Shown: positions 1 through 11,700 of the stretch, one piece after another
Layout of the letters: every line of letters starts with the position of its first letter
Position numbering within the stretch: the stretch's first letter is position 1
Assembly: GCA_034509925.1 (NCBI GenBank)
Contig: CM067530.1
Location: 7,907,501-7,971,500 of the forward strand
Source: Hirudinaria manillensis
Lineage: Eukaryota; Annelida; Clitellata; Hirudinida; Hirudinidae
Direction of reading: 5' to 3'
DNA: 64,000 nt
Translations under genes and position numbers: made by a program
Notes under the pieces: model-generated
Seen by the model: the letters and a program-made list of their open reading frames with translations, nothing else
What the model was told of the DNA's origin: nothing
Databases searched by the model: none

Positions 1-131
1 CAACTTTTATTATCGATTGCAAACAGGACAAGACTATTTGACAATAAGTTCGCAGAGAAATTATTATTATTATTAATATAATTATAGTATTAGTTATAAT
101 TTCAATTATATAATAACATAAACATAACATT

Positions 132-257
132 TTTTTCAGCAATAGAGTTGTCCAAGAGTGGAATGATCTTCCTCGGTCGGTTGTCGGTGCTCCAAACCTG
201 GACATCTTCAAAATGTTATTGGATGATTTTTTTGGGGATTGTAAATATTTGTTGTGA
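132..257 (+). mobile_element. Non-LTR retrotransposon remnant, C-terminal end of the reverse-transcriptase protein
   Basis: The frame reads FFSNRVVQEWNDLP, then SVVGAPNLDIFK, and ends at TGA 255-257. The pattern 'FFS-RVV-W-N-LP-SVV-A-----FK' is the characteristic C-terminus of LINE-type endonuclease/reverse-transcriptase proteins of animals. The sequence just upstream (61-131) is AT-rich and not in frame, so the copy is 5'-truncated or interrupted. Downstream (258-480) looks like the element's 3' UTR: it holds two copies of AGGCGAGGGGTTCGC (326-340 and 433-447) and ends in an AATAAA-like, A-rich stretch near 470. Family assignment beyond 'LINE' is not possible from this short piece. Confidence 0.72.
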
Positions 258-760
258 CTGGTTGTTTTATTGTTTGTTTGATATGTGGAGAGTTTTGCTT
301 TTTGTTTACTTAAGTAATTTGTGTTAGGCGAGGGGTTCGCTTCGACCACTTCGGAGATTGTAAATATTTGATTTGTTAGAGAGCGATGTACATAATTTGT
401 TAGTTTTTGTTGAAAGTTTTATGTTTTTGTTCAGGCGAGGGGTTCGCCCGTGCCTTATATATATAATAATAATAAACATAAGTTTTATAATTAACTATAA
501 GAACAATATCATTACTTCTTTTAACAATAATAATAATAATAATAATAAAATGAATGATAACGGGGTATTTATTTTATTAATAAAAATAATGAAAATTACA
601 CTAATATAAATTGGAAGTAATTTGGAAATAGAAATCAATTGCATATGGAATGTGAAATCCAAAATCCTGCTACTAATTGTCGAAAAGCGTTGAAAAGACT
701 CCACAAAAAGGGCTTGAGTGGATACCTGAGGGACTTACTAAGGTTTGTGAAGTTCAGAAA

Positions 761-778
761 AGGGTTAGGGTTAGGGTA
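761..778 (+). repeat. Interstitial TTAGGG telomere-like block
   Basis: The sequence agggttagggttaggg contains two full TTAGGG units plus a partial one, the standard metazoan telomere motif. Two other TTAGGG-rich spots occur in this window, at 42491-42509 and 61427-61470. Confidence 0.6.
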
Positions 779-2486
779 ATAAGCCGCACCTTGCGGGAGG
801 TACTTGGGTGAACCTGGGCTGGGTCACCACTGGCAGCAGTGCAATCGATCTTTTATATTGAAGTTCAGCATTAAATTTATTTTAAACTCGTGTTTTTTAA
901 ATGCATTTTTTGGAACAAAGTTTTATTCATTTTGAAGTAAAATTAATAAGAAACTTCAAACTTCAGATACGTTTTGAATAATTTCTCAAAATATCTGAGT
1001 GAAAGACATGCAAAACTATATGCGGTATAATCTACAGTAATCATCTAGAAGTATCAATCAACCAATCAATCGGTCACTCAATCCAACTCTCCATCCATCC
1101 ATCACAGTATATATAAAGTATATATACGTTGCCTGATTCTGCCTCATCTCCAAGGCTTCACGTGTGCCTTTTGGACATGCAGAATTTCATAAAATTAATC
1201 CGCATTATTCACTAAATATTATTTAAATAATATAATTTAATTTAATTATAATCAATCAAACAACGAACAACTAAAGAGACCCCATTAATTTGGCCTGTTT
1301 CGACAAATGTTTCACCACAATAACTTAAATTTCGAGGCCGATTTCATTCAGAAAATTCTAATCCCCAAATAATCAAATTAATAATTTATTATTTCAATAA
1401 TTCCAAATATTCAAATAATATTCGTCAATAATAATCCAGGAAAAATAATAATTTTTTTATTAAACTTGATTTTTTTATTAAAATGTCTTCAAAAACAGCC
1501 ACGAAAGATTTGCAAATATTGGAAATATTTCGCAACATTGCCGTAGTGACTTTGTTTAGCAAGCTGATTTATTATTATTATTATTATTGTTATTGTAGTC
1601 ACCGATAATAACCCCGATAATAATAAATAATAATAATAATAATAATAAATAATATTATAAAATATATATATATCATATTATTTATATTACATTAAATATG
1701 AATAATAATTTTATGCCATTAATTATTATTATTATCGTTGTTGCCGTGGTCGTCGTTGTTTTGTTTTGTTTGTTGCATCAAAAAATATTTTAAAAATATG
1801 AGAAAATGAAATAAAAATTTAAAAAAATAAATAATAAATAAATAAATAAATTAATTAATTAATTAATGTTTTTGTACTTATTAAGACCGTCGTGAGGATC
1901 ACACGGCTGGTGTATAACTGCCTTTTCATGTCAACAACAACAACAAAAGCATCGGCTGCAATAACAACTACAATAACAACAACAACAACGTTAGCCATAT
2001 TTTAATTTTTGACAACAAAACTTAAAAAGGCATTCACCATGACCACCAGCATCAAACGATGACAAAAATATTATTATTATTATTATTATTATCATTATTA
2101 TTATTATTATTATTATTTATTATTAATATTGTTATTTTATAACATTATTGCATTATATTATTGTAATGTATTGTATTGTATTATATTATTATAATGCAAT
2201 AAATAATATTTGATATTTAAATACATTATTAAGACGAAGTTTAACTCTATAAAATAAACTTTTATTTTTAACAATAGAGTTGTAATTGCACAGGAAGATG
2301 TAATTGTGATCGGCCTAATAACATGATAATTTGACTCATTAATAATAAATAAATATTATCCACCATAGCAGAACAACAACACTTCAATCACGATCCAGGA
2401 GTTCGCATAATTAGGCCTGAGGATGATAATGATGCCGGCTGAGCTTTCCTTGTTTGTGAGTTTGTATGGCAGATGTGAAGTAATTG

Positions 2487-2566
2487 ATCATCATCACCAT
2501 CATCACCATCATCCTCGTCGTCGTCGTCGTCGTCATCACTATTGTCATCGTCGTCGTCATCATCTC
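2487..2566. repeat. ATC/GTC triplet microsatellite
   Basis: Alternating (ATC)n, (ACC)n and (GTC)n units on the plus strand. A minus-strand frame through it spells poly-Asp, which is a product of the repeat and not a gene. Confidence 0.85.
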
Positions 2567-2717
2567 CTCTTCCTATTCCTGGACACGGATGGATGACTTC
2601 GCACAACAAGGCACCGGCAACACAAAAGGAACCTCATTTGTGGACCTCGAGATTCATTCGACATCCGAACTTCTGTTCTGCCGGTGAGGTCTTTCCATCG
2701 TTGTAGTTGCCGTGGTT

Positions 2718-2760
2718 GATGAAGACGACGACGACGACGATGATGATGATGATGATGATA
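2718..2760. repeat. GAC/GAT triplet microsatellite
   Basis: A run of GAC followed by GAT triplets, continuing in broken form to about 2810 with GGT/GAT units. Confidence 0.85.
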
Positions 2761-2925
2761 CTCACACTGTTGTTGTAGTTGGCGGTGGTGGTGGTGATGA
2801 TGATGATTTTTGTTTATGAAAGCGATGATAATGATTTTGTTGTTGTGCTACGAAACAGATCTCCTTTGAAGCACGATCTGATCTCCTAAGAAGGCTCAAA
2901 CAATTATCTACCTATTACTTCAACT

Positions 2926-3030
2926 TATTATTACAATTATTATTATTATTACTATTATTATTATTATTATTACTATTATTATTATTATTATTATTATCAT
3001 TATTATGATTATTATTATTGTTATTATTAC
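2926..3030. repeat. (ATT)n microsatellite with ACT and ATC interruptions
   Basis: About 100 bp of nearly pure ATT triplets with scattered substitutions. No coding potential. Confidence 0.9.
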
Positions 3031-4994
3031 TTATTTCTTGTACTTCCACTTAAGCCGAGTCACCCCCCCACATGTTGTTCATAATAATTAAAAAGATGCT
3101 TCGATAAACTTTTAATTAAACGATTTTAGTTGTTTTTAAGAAGATTTTTTAACTTCTCAGACTTGTTTTAAGTGGACCGCAAACCTTTATAAGTGTAAAT
3201 CAAGATTTTCAGGTCAATGTTTCAATGTTTGCGACGTTGTTGGTTATTTTAAGACGAGGTCGGTCGAATGCGGTCAGACTAGTCTCGACCAATCGCGGAG
3301 TTCAGGGTAATAATGCGAACCTGTTGAGAATGATTTGATTTCATTGAGAAATAATAATTACTCGATAAATATTCATAAAAGATCAAAAGGATGCAATCGT
3401 GAATAATAGCAAAGGTAAACGGTTAATGATACGATAAGGCGTTACAAAAAATTGGCCATTTTTGTGCGACACCTTTTTCATGATGAGGCAAATTTGTTTG
3501 CACTGCGCGATAAAAAGTTGATTGAGAACATCGAGTTTCTCCATTTTTAAGCACTGAGCAGAATTTCTTTCATCTCCAAGACAACAAAGACGTCACTTCT
3601 CTTTTAAAAATTTCGATTCGATTGTTTTGTTGATTTTCGTTGCGAGCGGATTTTAATTAAAATCGTGTCTCGATGCATTTAAGTAGCGACGGCAAAAGAC
3701 TATAAATCTATAATCTAAAATTATGATTTTTGTAGCGCCCGATTTTTTTTTCCAAATTTAAACAAGGAAATGAAATCCGAGGATTTAAATTTCTGTCTCG
3801 CGATGACCCACGGCAATTTGTTTTCTTCTCCAACTTCTGCTCGATGGCGTCCAAGAAATATTTTTAGAAGTCCTTTCCTATCCCAAGTGCTGATTTTATC
3901 TTGCGTTGTTTTGATTAACGAAGAATTTCGTGCAATTACGTGGCATTTCAAAAAAAGAAGAAGAAAATCTCGCTTCTATTTCAGTTGTACGATTAGGTCC
4001 GCTGATTTAGTTGTTAAAAGTTACCAAAAAGTTGGTGTAAAACAAACAAATTGAGAAATTTAAAGAAATAATATATAGAAATGGGAGATTTTAACATGGC
4101 ACATCAGATCACAGATCACACGTATAAAATACGGTACTATTTCCATGAGTCACGTGGGGTCTGAACATTCTTAACTTGAGACATCATCTTTGGCTTTTAG
4201 AAATCTTGTTTTGTTTTTTTTTTGACAATTTCTAACACAACGGTGACTAATTTTGATCAGAATAAATCTGTTCCATAAGGACTACATCTAGCATCGCTAG
4301 ATTGATGATGATGATGACTACAGGGACTGTGCTACGACGACGATGAAGATGGCCATTAAAGTGATGACGTAATGGTTTTTCATCTGGGTGGATAATATTA
4401 GGAATGAATAGTACTCTGTGCTCGGGAAGAAAATTTTTATGTGGTTTAATTCTGAGCTGTTCTGATAGAAGCAATGATAATGCTTTCAACGTTTATTTCA
4501 ACGGATGCTTAGAGTTCTTTGTTTTAATCTTTAAAAAAACACCTTTCACTTGAGTCGTCTGCAGTGAAGCCAATGAGAGTTTGCAGTAAATTACATTTTT
4601 ATTTCTTACGTTTACATTGGATTTTATTCATTAAGAGATAAATTAAGTCGGATGGATTGTAATTAAGTTTATAAATTTTCATCGTTCTGCCCCGATCTAA
4701 ACAAGTGACAGTAGCAACAGCTGCATTATATTCTATGCTTGAAATAATCTTTTACGAAATGAGACGAGGTCAAATAAATACATTTTGGAAAATATTTCTT
4801 AAGAGAATTATCGGATTGGTAAATCACAAGACCTGTCATCTGGCGTGTTTGAAATACTTCAATGTTGAACTCGTAGTTTGTATGCTTGAAATACTTTTAA
4901 AATGTTTTTTCCTTTTAAAATAAACGAAACTTTGAAAGAATACTTTACCCAGAATATCAAAGGAACAAATATAAATTTATTTATTTATATATAT

Positions 4995-5336
4995 ATTTAA
5001 TACTCCAACGAATTTATGTGACACAAATTAAGTGTTAAGTGTAAAACATCGTTAAAATATTTTGAAAATAATTATATAATAAAATAATTGAAAATTATGA
5101 TTATTTGTCAGTTTAGACCCCATGCTGGTATGTCACAGACAAATGTCAAACGCACAACAGAGGAGAAAACTACTGACAGCGTTGGAATCAACCAAGGAAA
5201 AGGAATAACAATTACTACCGCTGACGAGGTGAAGAACAAATTTGAATTAATGATATTTAATACTCCAGAAAATTCATGTTACACAGATCTGTTCTAAATT
5301 AATTATTAAGTGTAAAACATCATCAAAAATTATTAT
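4995..5336. repeat. Degenerate direct duplication, copies about 257 bp apart
   Basis: Copy 1 (about 4995-5066) and copy 2 (about 5252-5336) share the ordered words ATATTTAATACTCCA, an ATG/TTTATG-ACAC stretch, TTAAGTGTAAAACATC and a following AT tail. Copy 2 carries a short insertion. The block between them is an open, hydrophilic reading frame that I could not assign. Confidence 0.55.
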
Positions 5337-6679
5337 TTTTTTGTCAATTTACCTCCCTCTTCAAAGACACGGAAGATGAGGCATTTGGCAAACTCACGGA
5401 TAATAATCTGCCAATTACAAGCAGCTCCCGGACAAAGCAAACAGATGGGCTGGCGATTGAGAGATCTGCTGGTAACTCTCAAAATGAGTCGATGTTGTCA
5501 TCACCATCATCAACAATTGCTCATTTTTATATTTAATATGATTTATATTAATCAGAAATTCAAAACATAAAATTCCTCTGGCATGACAAGACGATCGTAA
5601 GCGTGGCAAAATGCATAACCTTCTTAATGTGGAACAAAGGAATAATTTGAATTTGACAATAATTTCCGACATCTTGTTACAACAAATATTTTGAATAATA
5701 CCAGATGTAATCCGTAACAAATCCATTCAAAAGCAAATGAAATTTGATTGAATGTCATTCATCATGCTCTGTCCATTTTAGTCGTTTATTCATGAAAATT
5801 CACGATAAATAGCTCCAAACGTTATGAGCACATTCAGGCTAAATAACATCGTCTGCACCAACAACTAATTTAGTAAAAATTTTAAAACTAAATAATATCA
5901 TAATTGTTTAGCTGATATGGGAAAGACACCTCCATAATTTACGGAAAAATTGAAAATGCAAAATAAAAATGACATATTAACAACTTCATTTTAAATAGAA
6001 ACATTCATCAAAACATTTTTACGCAAATATGCGGTTGTGTCACCAATTTTCTCAAAAAACTCTTAATCGAATCTAGAATTTAAAGGATTTTGATGAAGAA
6101 TTCGGTAATCATCCCTGTTTAAAGTGGTGCATTCGTCCGCGCAACCACCCCTTGGCTTCTTGGTGGAAACTATCCTCGATCATGTCGATATTAAATAAAA
6201 CAACTAGAAGAATCTTAAAGTTAAATGTCTTATCCATTTATTACACCAATTGATGTAACAAATAATTCCAAGTAGTTTGCAAGTTGTCAAAGTAGGTAAA
6301 GACGAAAAAAAATTACTTTTCACCGCCGAAAGCACAAAAACTCGCCTGCAGTGGATAAAGCTTTAAAAAAATCGAAAAAATGAGATTGATCCGACACAAA
6401 AATATCTCAACATGCTGGGTAGATTGAATTTACATTACATTGCCGTCCTACAGATCCAATGTTGCTTTTAACTCGTGGTGCGTTTAGCCCCGCCTTCCAC
6501 TATTCCAAAAATATACGTTAATAAATGTTGTATCATTCTATTATTGAATAATTTAAAATAATAAATTTATAAAAAAATAATCCAGTACAATAATTTATGT
6601 TAAATCGACAATGGTAGGCTAACATAGATCCGGAGTATATTTTAGCAGTTGAACGGCTTTATTTCTCAGGTAAACAAAT

Positions 6680-8301
6680 ATGTCTGATCGGTCGTGGCAA
6701 GGTCCTTCTATCGGCAACTCAGCTGAAGAAGAAAGGGATTCTGGAGAAACTGTTAAGGCAAGAAGACATCCGTCGGTGAGATATTTTAATTAATGACTCA
6801 ATGCATATATGATGCGACTTAGATATTCTTATTATCGACCTACATTCGAATCTGCTACTTAATTGGCTGATATAGTTTGAAGTAGTTGCATCAGAATTTA
6901 CTAGATTTAAATGAATGTGATGTTGCATCTCAGAAAATCCTGATGTTTATTTTCTTTTAAGGAAAAATTGCTTCTCACTCAAGAAGAACTCAAAGTGCTC
7001 CAGGAATGTAACACTGAAAGCTTTTATTACAGATGTAAGCTTTTTTAAACAATTTATCTTTAATTATTTCTATTGATGAAATGAACTTTTGCAGCTCTAA
7101 ATTTACTTATTTTAATTAGTGTGTGTGAGAAGGCTTGACATTATGTTGCATCATTTGTTGTAACTATAAATGTTACAATTTGTTGTTGCTATCCTTTGCA
7201 AGGTGTTCCTCTTGGGATTTTATTTGTGGGAGCAACACAGATACTCACTAATAAAGGTTGTTACATTCATTGTGATCCTGAATTTGCAATCATCTAATTC
7301 AATCCCTTTACGAACAGGAATTTTGAAGCCTCATCCAAGATTTGGAGCATTATTCAAAAATTTAGGCTGGTTACAATTATTTTTCTTTAAATTTGCATCA
7401 AATTCACACTCATGCAATGAGTAGGCAAAAATTAAAACTGAAATGTTTGATAAAATCATCAGGAGCTTCGCTGGCTGCTTTTGTGCTTGGGAAAATCTCT
7501 TACCGATCTACTTGCAAGGAAAAAATCATGAGGTTGCCCAACAGTGCTTTGGCTGAATCAATGAGAAGGGGGGTTCCTATAGGGGCTTTTGAGGATCTGT
7601 AAGTGATGCTGAACAATATTCAGAATCATATGCTGTTTAACCATGCTACATTTCCAATTCAGAGAGAAGCCTCAGGACATGTACAAGCCTCCATCATCAG
7701 ACTTCAAATACGGTTAAGACATTTCTCGACTTGTGGTATCATTTTAGTTAAATAGTTAATAATAGCAGATAAGTCTGGGGGACACACTGGTGACCAACAA
7801 CCCAAACCTTCAATTAAAACTGACAAAATAGAAGCAGGGTTGCATTAATAGAATCATACGACTCAAAAGAGCTAGCTAGGATTGCATTAATTAAACTCGT
7901 TTTACTACCTACTCATGATTTTTTGTTGCCTAAGTCATCATAATTAGGGGACTTAATCACATTATGTTATAAACTTAAGTGTATAATTACCAATTATTAA
8001 TTTATTATTGATTTTAAATCAGACGAACCTCAACAAAAGAGAGATGAGCCTCTTGGTGGATATGATGCCCTCAGGCAACAAAACAGGCAGGAATACGACA
8101 GGAAGAGGAACTACCAACAACTGCCGACGAAACCGTCAGAAACTCAACAAAATCAAGAAACACCCAAAGATGATTTTCAGCAGGATTCAAAATTCGGTTC
8201 GTATTCGCAACCCTTTCGCACCGACCAAGAGACGTTTAATTTAATATGCTCGTTCTTTTATTCCAGTGAAGAGAAATAAATACGGAGACGTGGTGGATTG
8301 A
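6680..8301 (+). CDS. OCIAD1: OCIA domain-containing protein 1-like
   Basis: Eight exons join in phase: 6680-6775, 6962-7034, 7203-7256, 7318-7365, 7463-7598, 7663-7712, 8023-8196, 8267-8301 (189 aa; human OCIAD1 is of similar size). The OCIA domain runs from about residue 35 to 105: ELKVLQECNTESFYYR, a hydrophobic helix GILFVGATQILTNKGIL, then KPHPRFGALFKNLG and a second hydrophobic helix before GKISYRSTC. The C-terminus KRNKYGD matches the conserved OCIAD1 tail and decides the last exon. The family sits in mitochondrial inner and endosomal membranes and is linked to respiratory-complex III assembly and JAK/STAT signalling. Intron 4 must use a GC donor (7366-7367) to keep the domain in frame. 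A polyadenylation signal AATAAA lies at 8679-8684. The gene runs tail to tail with SND1. The exon 7 donor is the least certain junction. Confidence 0.9.
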
Positions 8302-8678
8302 TCCGCGTCGAACGGCATCCGTCGGAGGCAGACGAAAGACGTTCGACTGTAATAATATCCGTTCGCAACGACCAGATCGTCTTTATAGATTCGTTCTTAG
8401 TGCCGAACGAGGCGACGCTAGGCGAGGCCCACGAGCCGAGTACGATAAGAATAGACGGAGGAAGTCGGAGCTGGAAAAGTATTTGACGATCAACACGATT
8501 AATCTCGACAACGAAACTCTCGATCGCTCGAAAACATTTGATTGCAATAGAATTAAAACAAATATTCATGCAAAAAAAACACACACAAAAACAAATCAAG
8601 GAGACTTTTGAACATCATTTCAGTAGGCACTTCCCAAGAGGTGGAGAGAACGACTTGCTGTCTTTACAAGGATGAACC

Positions 8679-8684
8679 AATAAA
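8679..8684 (+). promoter_or_regulatory. Polyadenylation signal AATAAA, probable 3' end of OCIAD1
   Basis: Canonical hexamer about 380 bp after the OCIAD1 stop codon and about 90 bp before the end of the convergent SND1 coding region. Confidence 0.55.
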
Positions 8685-8773
8685 AAAATTACGATTCCAT
8701 GATAATATATTTGATAAATTTCACATCTTCAGACAGTAAATCAAGTAATCGTAAAATATATCGAGCGGTCTCC

Positions 8774-11700
8774 TCAGTATCCGAATTCTTTTGCATCGTC
8801 ATCAGTGAAGTCTCCGTATTTCCACAGGTTCACCTGAAAAGAGCACAAAATGGTCATTGCTTTCCGATTCACATGTTAAACGTGTTTTCTGACGGACAAT
8901 GTTGCTGCCGGCCTACAAAGTTAATCATAAAGTCACGTCTCACCCTGTCCTTCTTGGCTTTCTCCTCAGCCTTGGAATACTTTTCCACCAATTCCTTCAA
9001 ATGCTTTTCCCTCCTCTTTTCTGCAACGACCACTCCCTCCGAAACAAGCCACTGGCAGAGATCGCTTTCCTTTGACTCCGCATCGACCAAAGTGACGTGG
9101 TCCAATCCGGCAACCTGGACAATTAATCGATTAAACGTCCTATCACCGTCGTTCTAATGATTACAGGCACCGTAGGAGATAACGAGTGAAACAAATTTCT
9201 ACCTTGTACTCGACGTTCAACAGGAACTGCTTTCCGGCAACCTCCTCGGAGAAAAGACTAACTGCAGTTTGGACGTCTTCGGGCTGTTAAAAATCGAGAA
9301 TCTGGTAGTTACGGTTCCGACCGAGGTTCATGGATTTCTAAGTTTCTTACGTCTTTTGCCGTTGCGATGCAAGCGAGCGCATATTCCTTGGCCTGATGGG
9401 GAAGTGATTGATAGGTCGATGGCAGGACTGCAAGCTTGCTGCTATCAAGAGTCTCCCTCTGTTAAATGAATTTGTCAATCATATGTTATTGGAGTTAATG
9501 GAAATGATTGTAATTTAGAACAAATATAACATAAAAAGACATTTGATTCAAATCAGAAAAAATCAAATTTGATGCATTTATGATAATAATAATAACAAAC
9601 TTTAACTAGGAAAATCACTCACATTTCCATAATCCACATACAAGACTGAAACCTTGTTTCCAGCAATCTTCTCAACCAAAGCTCTGTACCTGTTGACATA
9701 ACATTAATACCAGAATTAAAAAAAACTTTAATTATTAAAATTAATAAACAAATTGACACTTATTTCAAGAGTTTTATTAATTAACCAATTAAGAATAATA
9801 AGCATAAAAATATTAACAATTAATTATTAACTCACCAGAGTCCATCAGAGAATAGAGCTGCACACAAGTCACCTCTTTTGGGTGTGTAAGACCTGGGCAA
9901 TGGAGGAGACCTCAAGAATTCAGTCCTTAGTTGTTCCATCAGTTTCTCAAGACTTGGACCTTGATTGTAAAAGTTGAGATTAAGTTATTAAGTATTTATA
10001 GTACTAAAAAGTATTAAAAGATAAATTCAAGAATTAAAATAACAAATAGTGATGGGCAGACACTACCTGTCTCAACGTTCTGGGCAAAGAAGTGAAGGTC
10101 TGGGCAAATCTCAGTAACGACGATGGTCTGATAATTGACCTTCCTCTCCTGGATGACCACCTCTTTGACCTCTTCCTTTGGTTCTTCGTAGACACTCCAC
10201 AACTAGATGCAATTTAAATGCTTTTTAAAATCTTTTCAAAGCAATTTATCGATCAGGTACGATCGACTCGTCTGGTCGATTCTGGTTAATGAACGCAATT
10301 GCTCACGTTGAGTTTCTTGGACTTGGCTCTTGCCTCTGCTTGCACGAGAGCGTTGTAGTGGACGCTCCTCTCTGCCGTGAAATGAACTTTGGCGAGTCCT
10401 TCTTCGACGAGAGCCAACGAGAGATTGACGTTGTCGACAAAGCACCAGCCGATGAAGTTACCGCCCTTATCCATGGCTTCAACTTCCACGTAGACCTGAA
10501 AGTTTAATATGTTTAAATGGCATCACCATTCTGCATTCGACACTGTGATTCGCCATCCGTGACGGCAACTTACGTCTCTTTGGAGGACGACGTCCTTCGT
10601 GAAGTTGTAAGCTTCGTCTCCAAAAGGATCGGCAGGGATCACGTGGTTGGGGTTGTTCGGCGCGGGACGGGCACCCCTCGGGCATTCGATGCCTGGAATC
10701 GCAGAATGTTTGAGAATGCAGACATGGAAATCATTTAAACGTTATAAAACTAAATACCTGCTAGCAGGAATGTGACGAGGCAGGTCTCCTTGGGAATGTA
10801 GAGTCTGAAACGAGAACCGCTGGCAACAAACTCGACAGTGCCCTCAGACTTTCCTGCCCTCTGGAGGAATGGCAAGAAATGCTTTGCCTTCTGCAAGTCC
10901 TGTTAAACAAAGACAAAGTTTAGAAACAGAAGAACTTACAAAAGCCAGGATACTTCTCCAGTAAAGGTCGAGTCAAGTAACATATGATTTTCAATCAACT
11001 CACTCCGGAAAGATCGGCGACCCTGATCACGGGCGGCTCCTTTTTGCTGTGGAGTCCGACGCCCTTCTTCTGCGCCCGGTCTTCGGCCCTCAGCAGGTCG
11101 TCGTAGCAGACGGCCCTCTGGTCGTCGGTCTGTTTGTACCTGATGACCCTCGCAAGACCTTTGCTAACCAGAGCTTCGGCACAGTTACTGAAATTCAAGT
11201 TCGACAATGATTTCAATGACCGTACAAACTCGGGGCAACTATAAACCCTCCCGCAAGCTCGCATCTGCAAATTGTTGTATGGTTAATAATCCGTCTGAAT
11301 TCAATAGAACTTACACTCCCCCGAAGACAACAGTGCAGCAAGTCTTCTCTGGGAATTCAGCTGACTTTGGCTGAATGTAATCAACTTCCACATTGATCTG
11401 AAATGCCAATCACAATCATAATCATCATGCAAGCACTTTCTTCTCAAAATATCAGTTTTTAATGACTTCTTAAAACATAAATGACATAAATTAGTCGCAC
11501 CTTTTTACCAATGAGTTTCTTCCTCAGGAACTCCCTGGCCTCGTACATGTAGGGGATATCGTAGAGAGGTCTCGGTCTTGCCTTGCTGTCGATCTTCTTC
11601 ATGCTTTCGAGTTCAGCAAAGTCTTGAAGTCTGTTTCAGAGGTCAGCGTTAAAAAAGCCTTGCAAAAAAAAGAGAAATAAAAAATCACAGAAAAAGATCA

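Larger units (their letters stand above)
258..6679. other. Gene-poor, microsatellite-rich intergenic DNA
   Basis: No gene is supported here. The stretch holds the LINE 3' tail, a short TTAGGG block (761-778), long (AAT/ATT)n tracts (about 525-548, 1569-1650, 2070-2120, 2926-3030) and GAT/GAC/ATC triplet arrays (2487-2566, 2718-2760). Two regions near 5115-5228 and 5371-5568 have protein-like, Ser/Thr-rich open frames. Their exon phases do not join, so I do not call a gene. A degenerate direct repeat links 4995-5066 with 5252-5336. Open frames at 3770-4054 on both strands match nothing I recognise. Confidence 0.6.

Noticed and set aside
433..447. GGTTCG-type tRNA T-arm look-alikes in the LINE tail
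   Set aside because: No acceptor stem, anticodon arm or D-arm can be built around them. They are the repeated LINE 3' motif.
2388..2609. Minus-strand poly-Asp protein
   Set aside because: The Asp run is the ATC/GTC microsatellite; the rest has no recognisable features.
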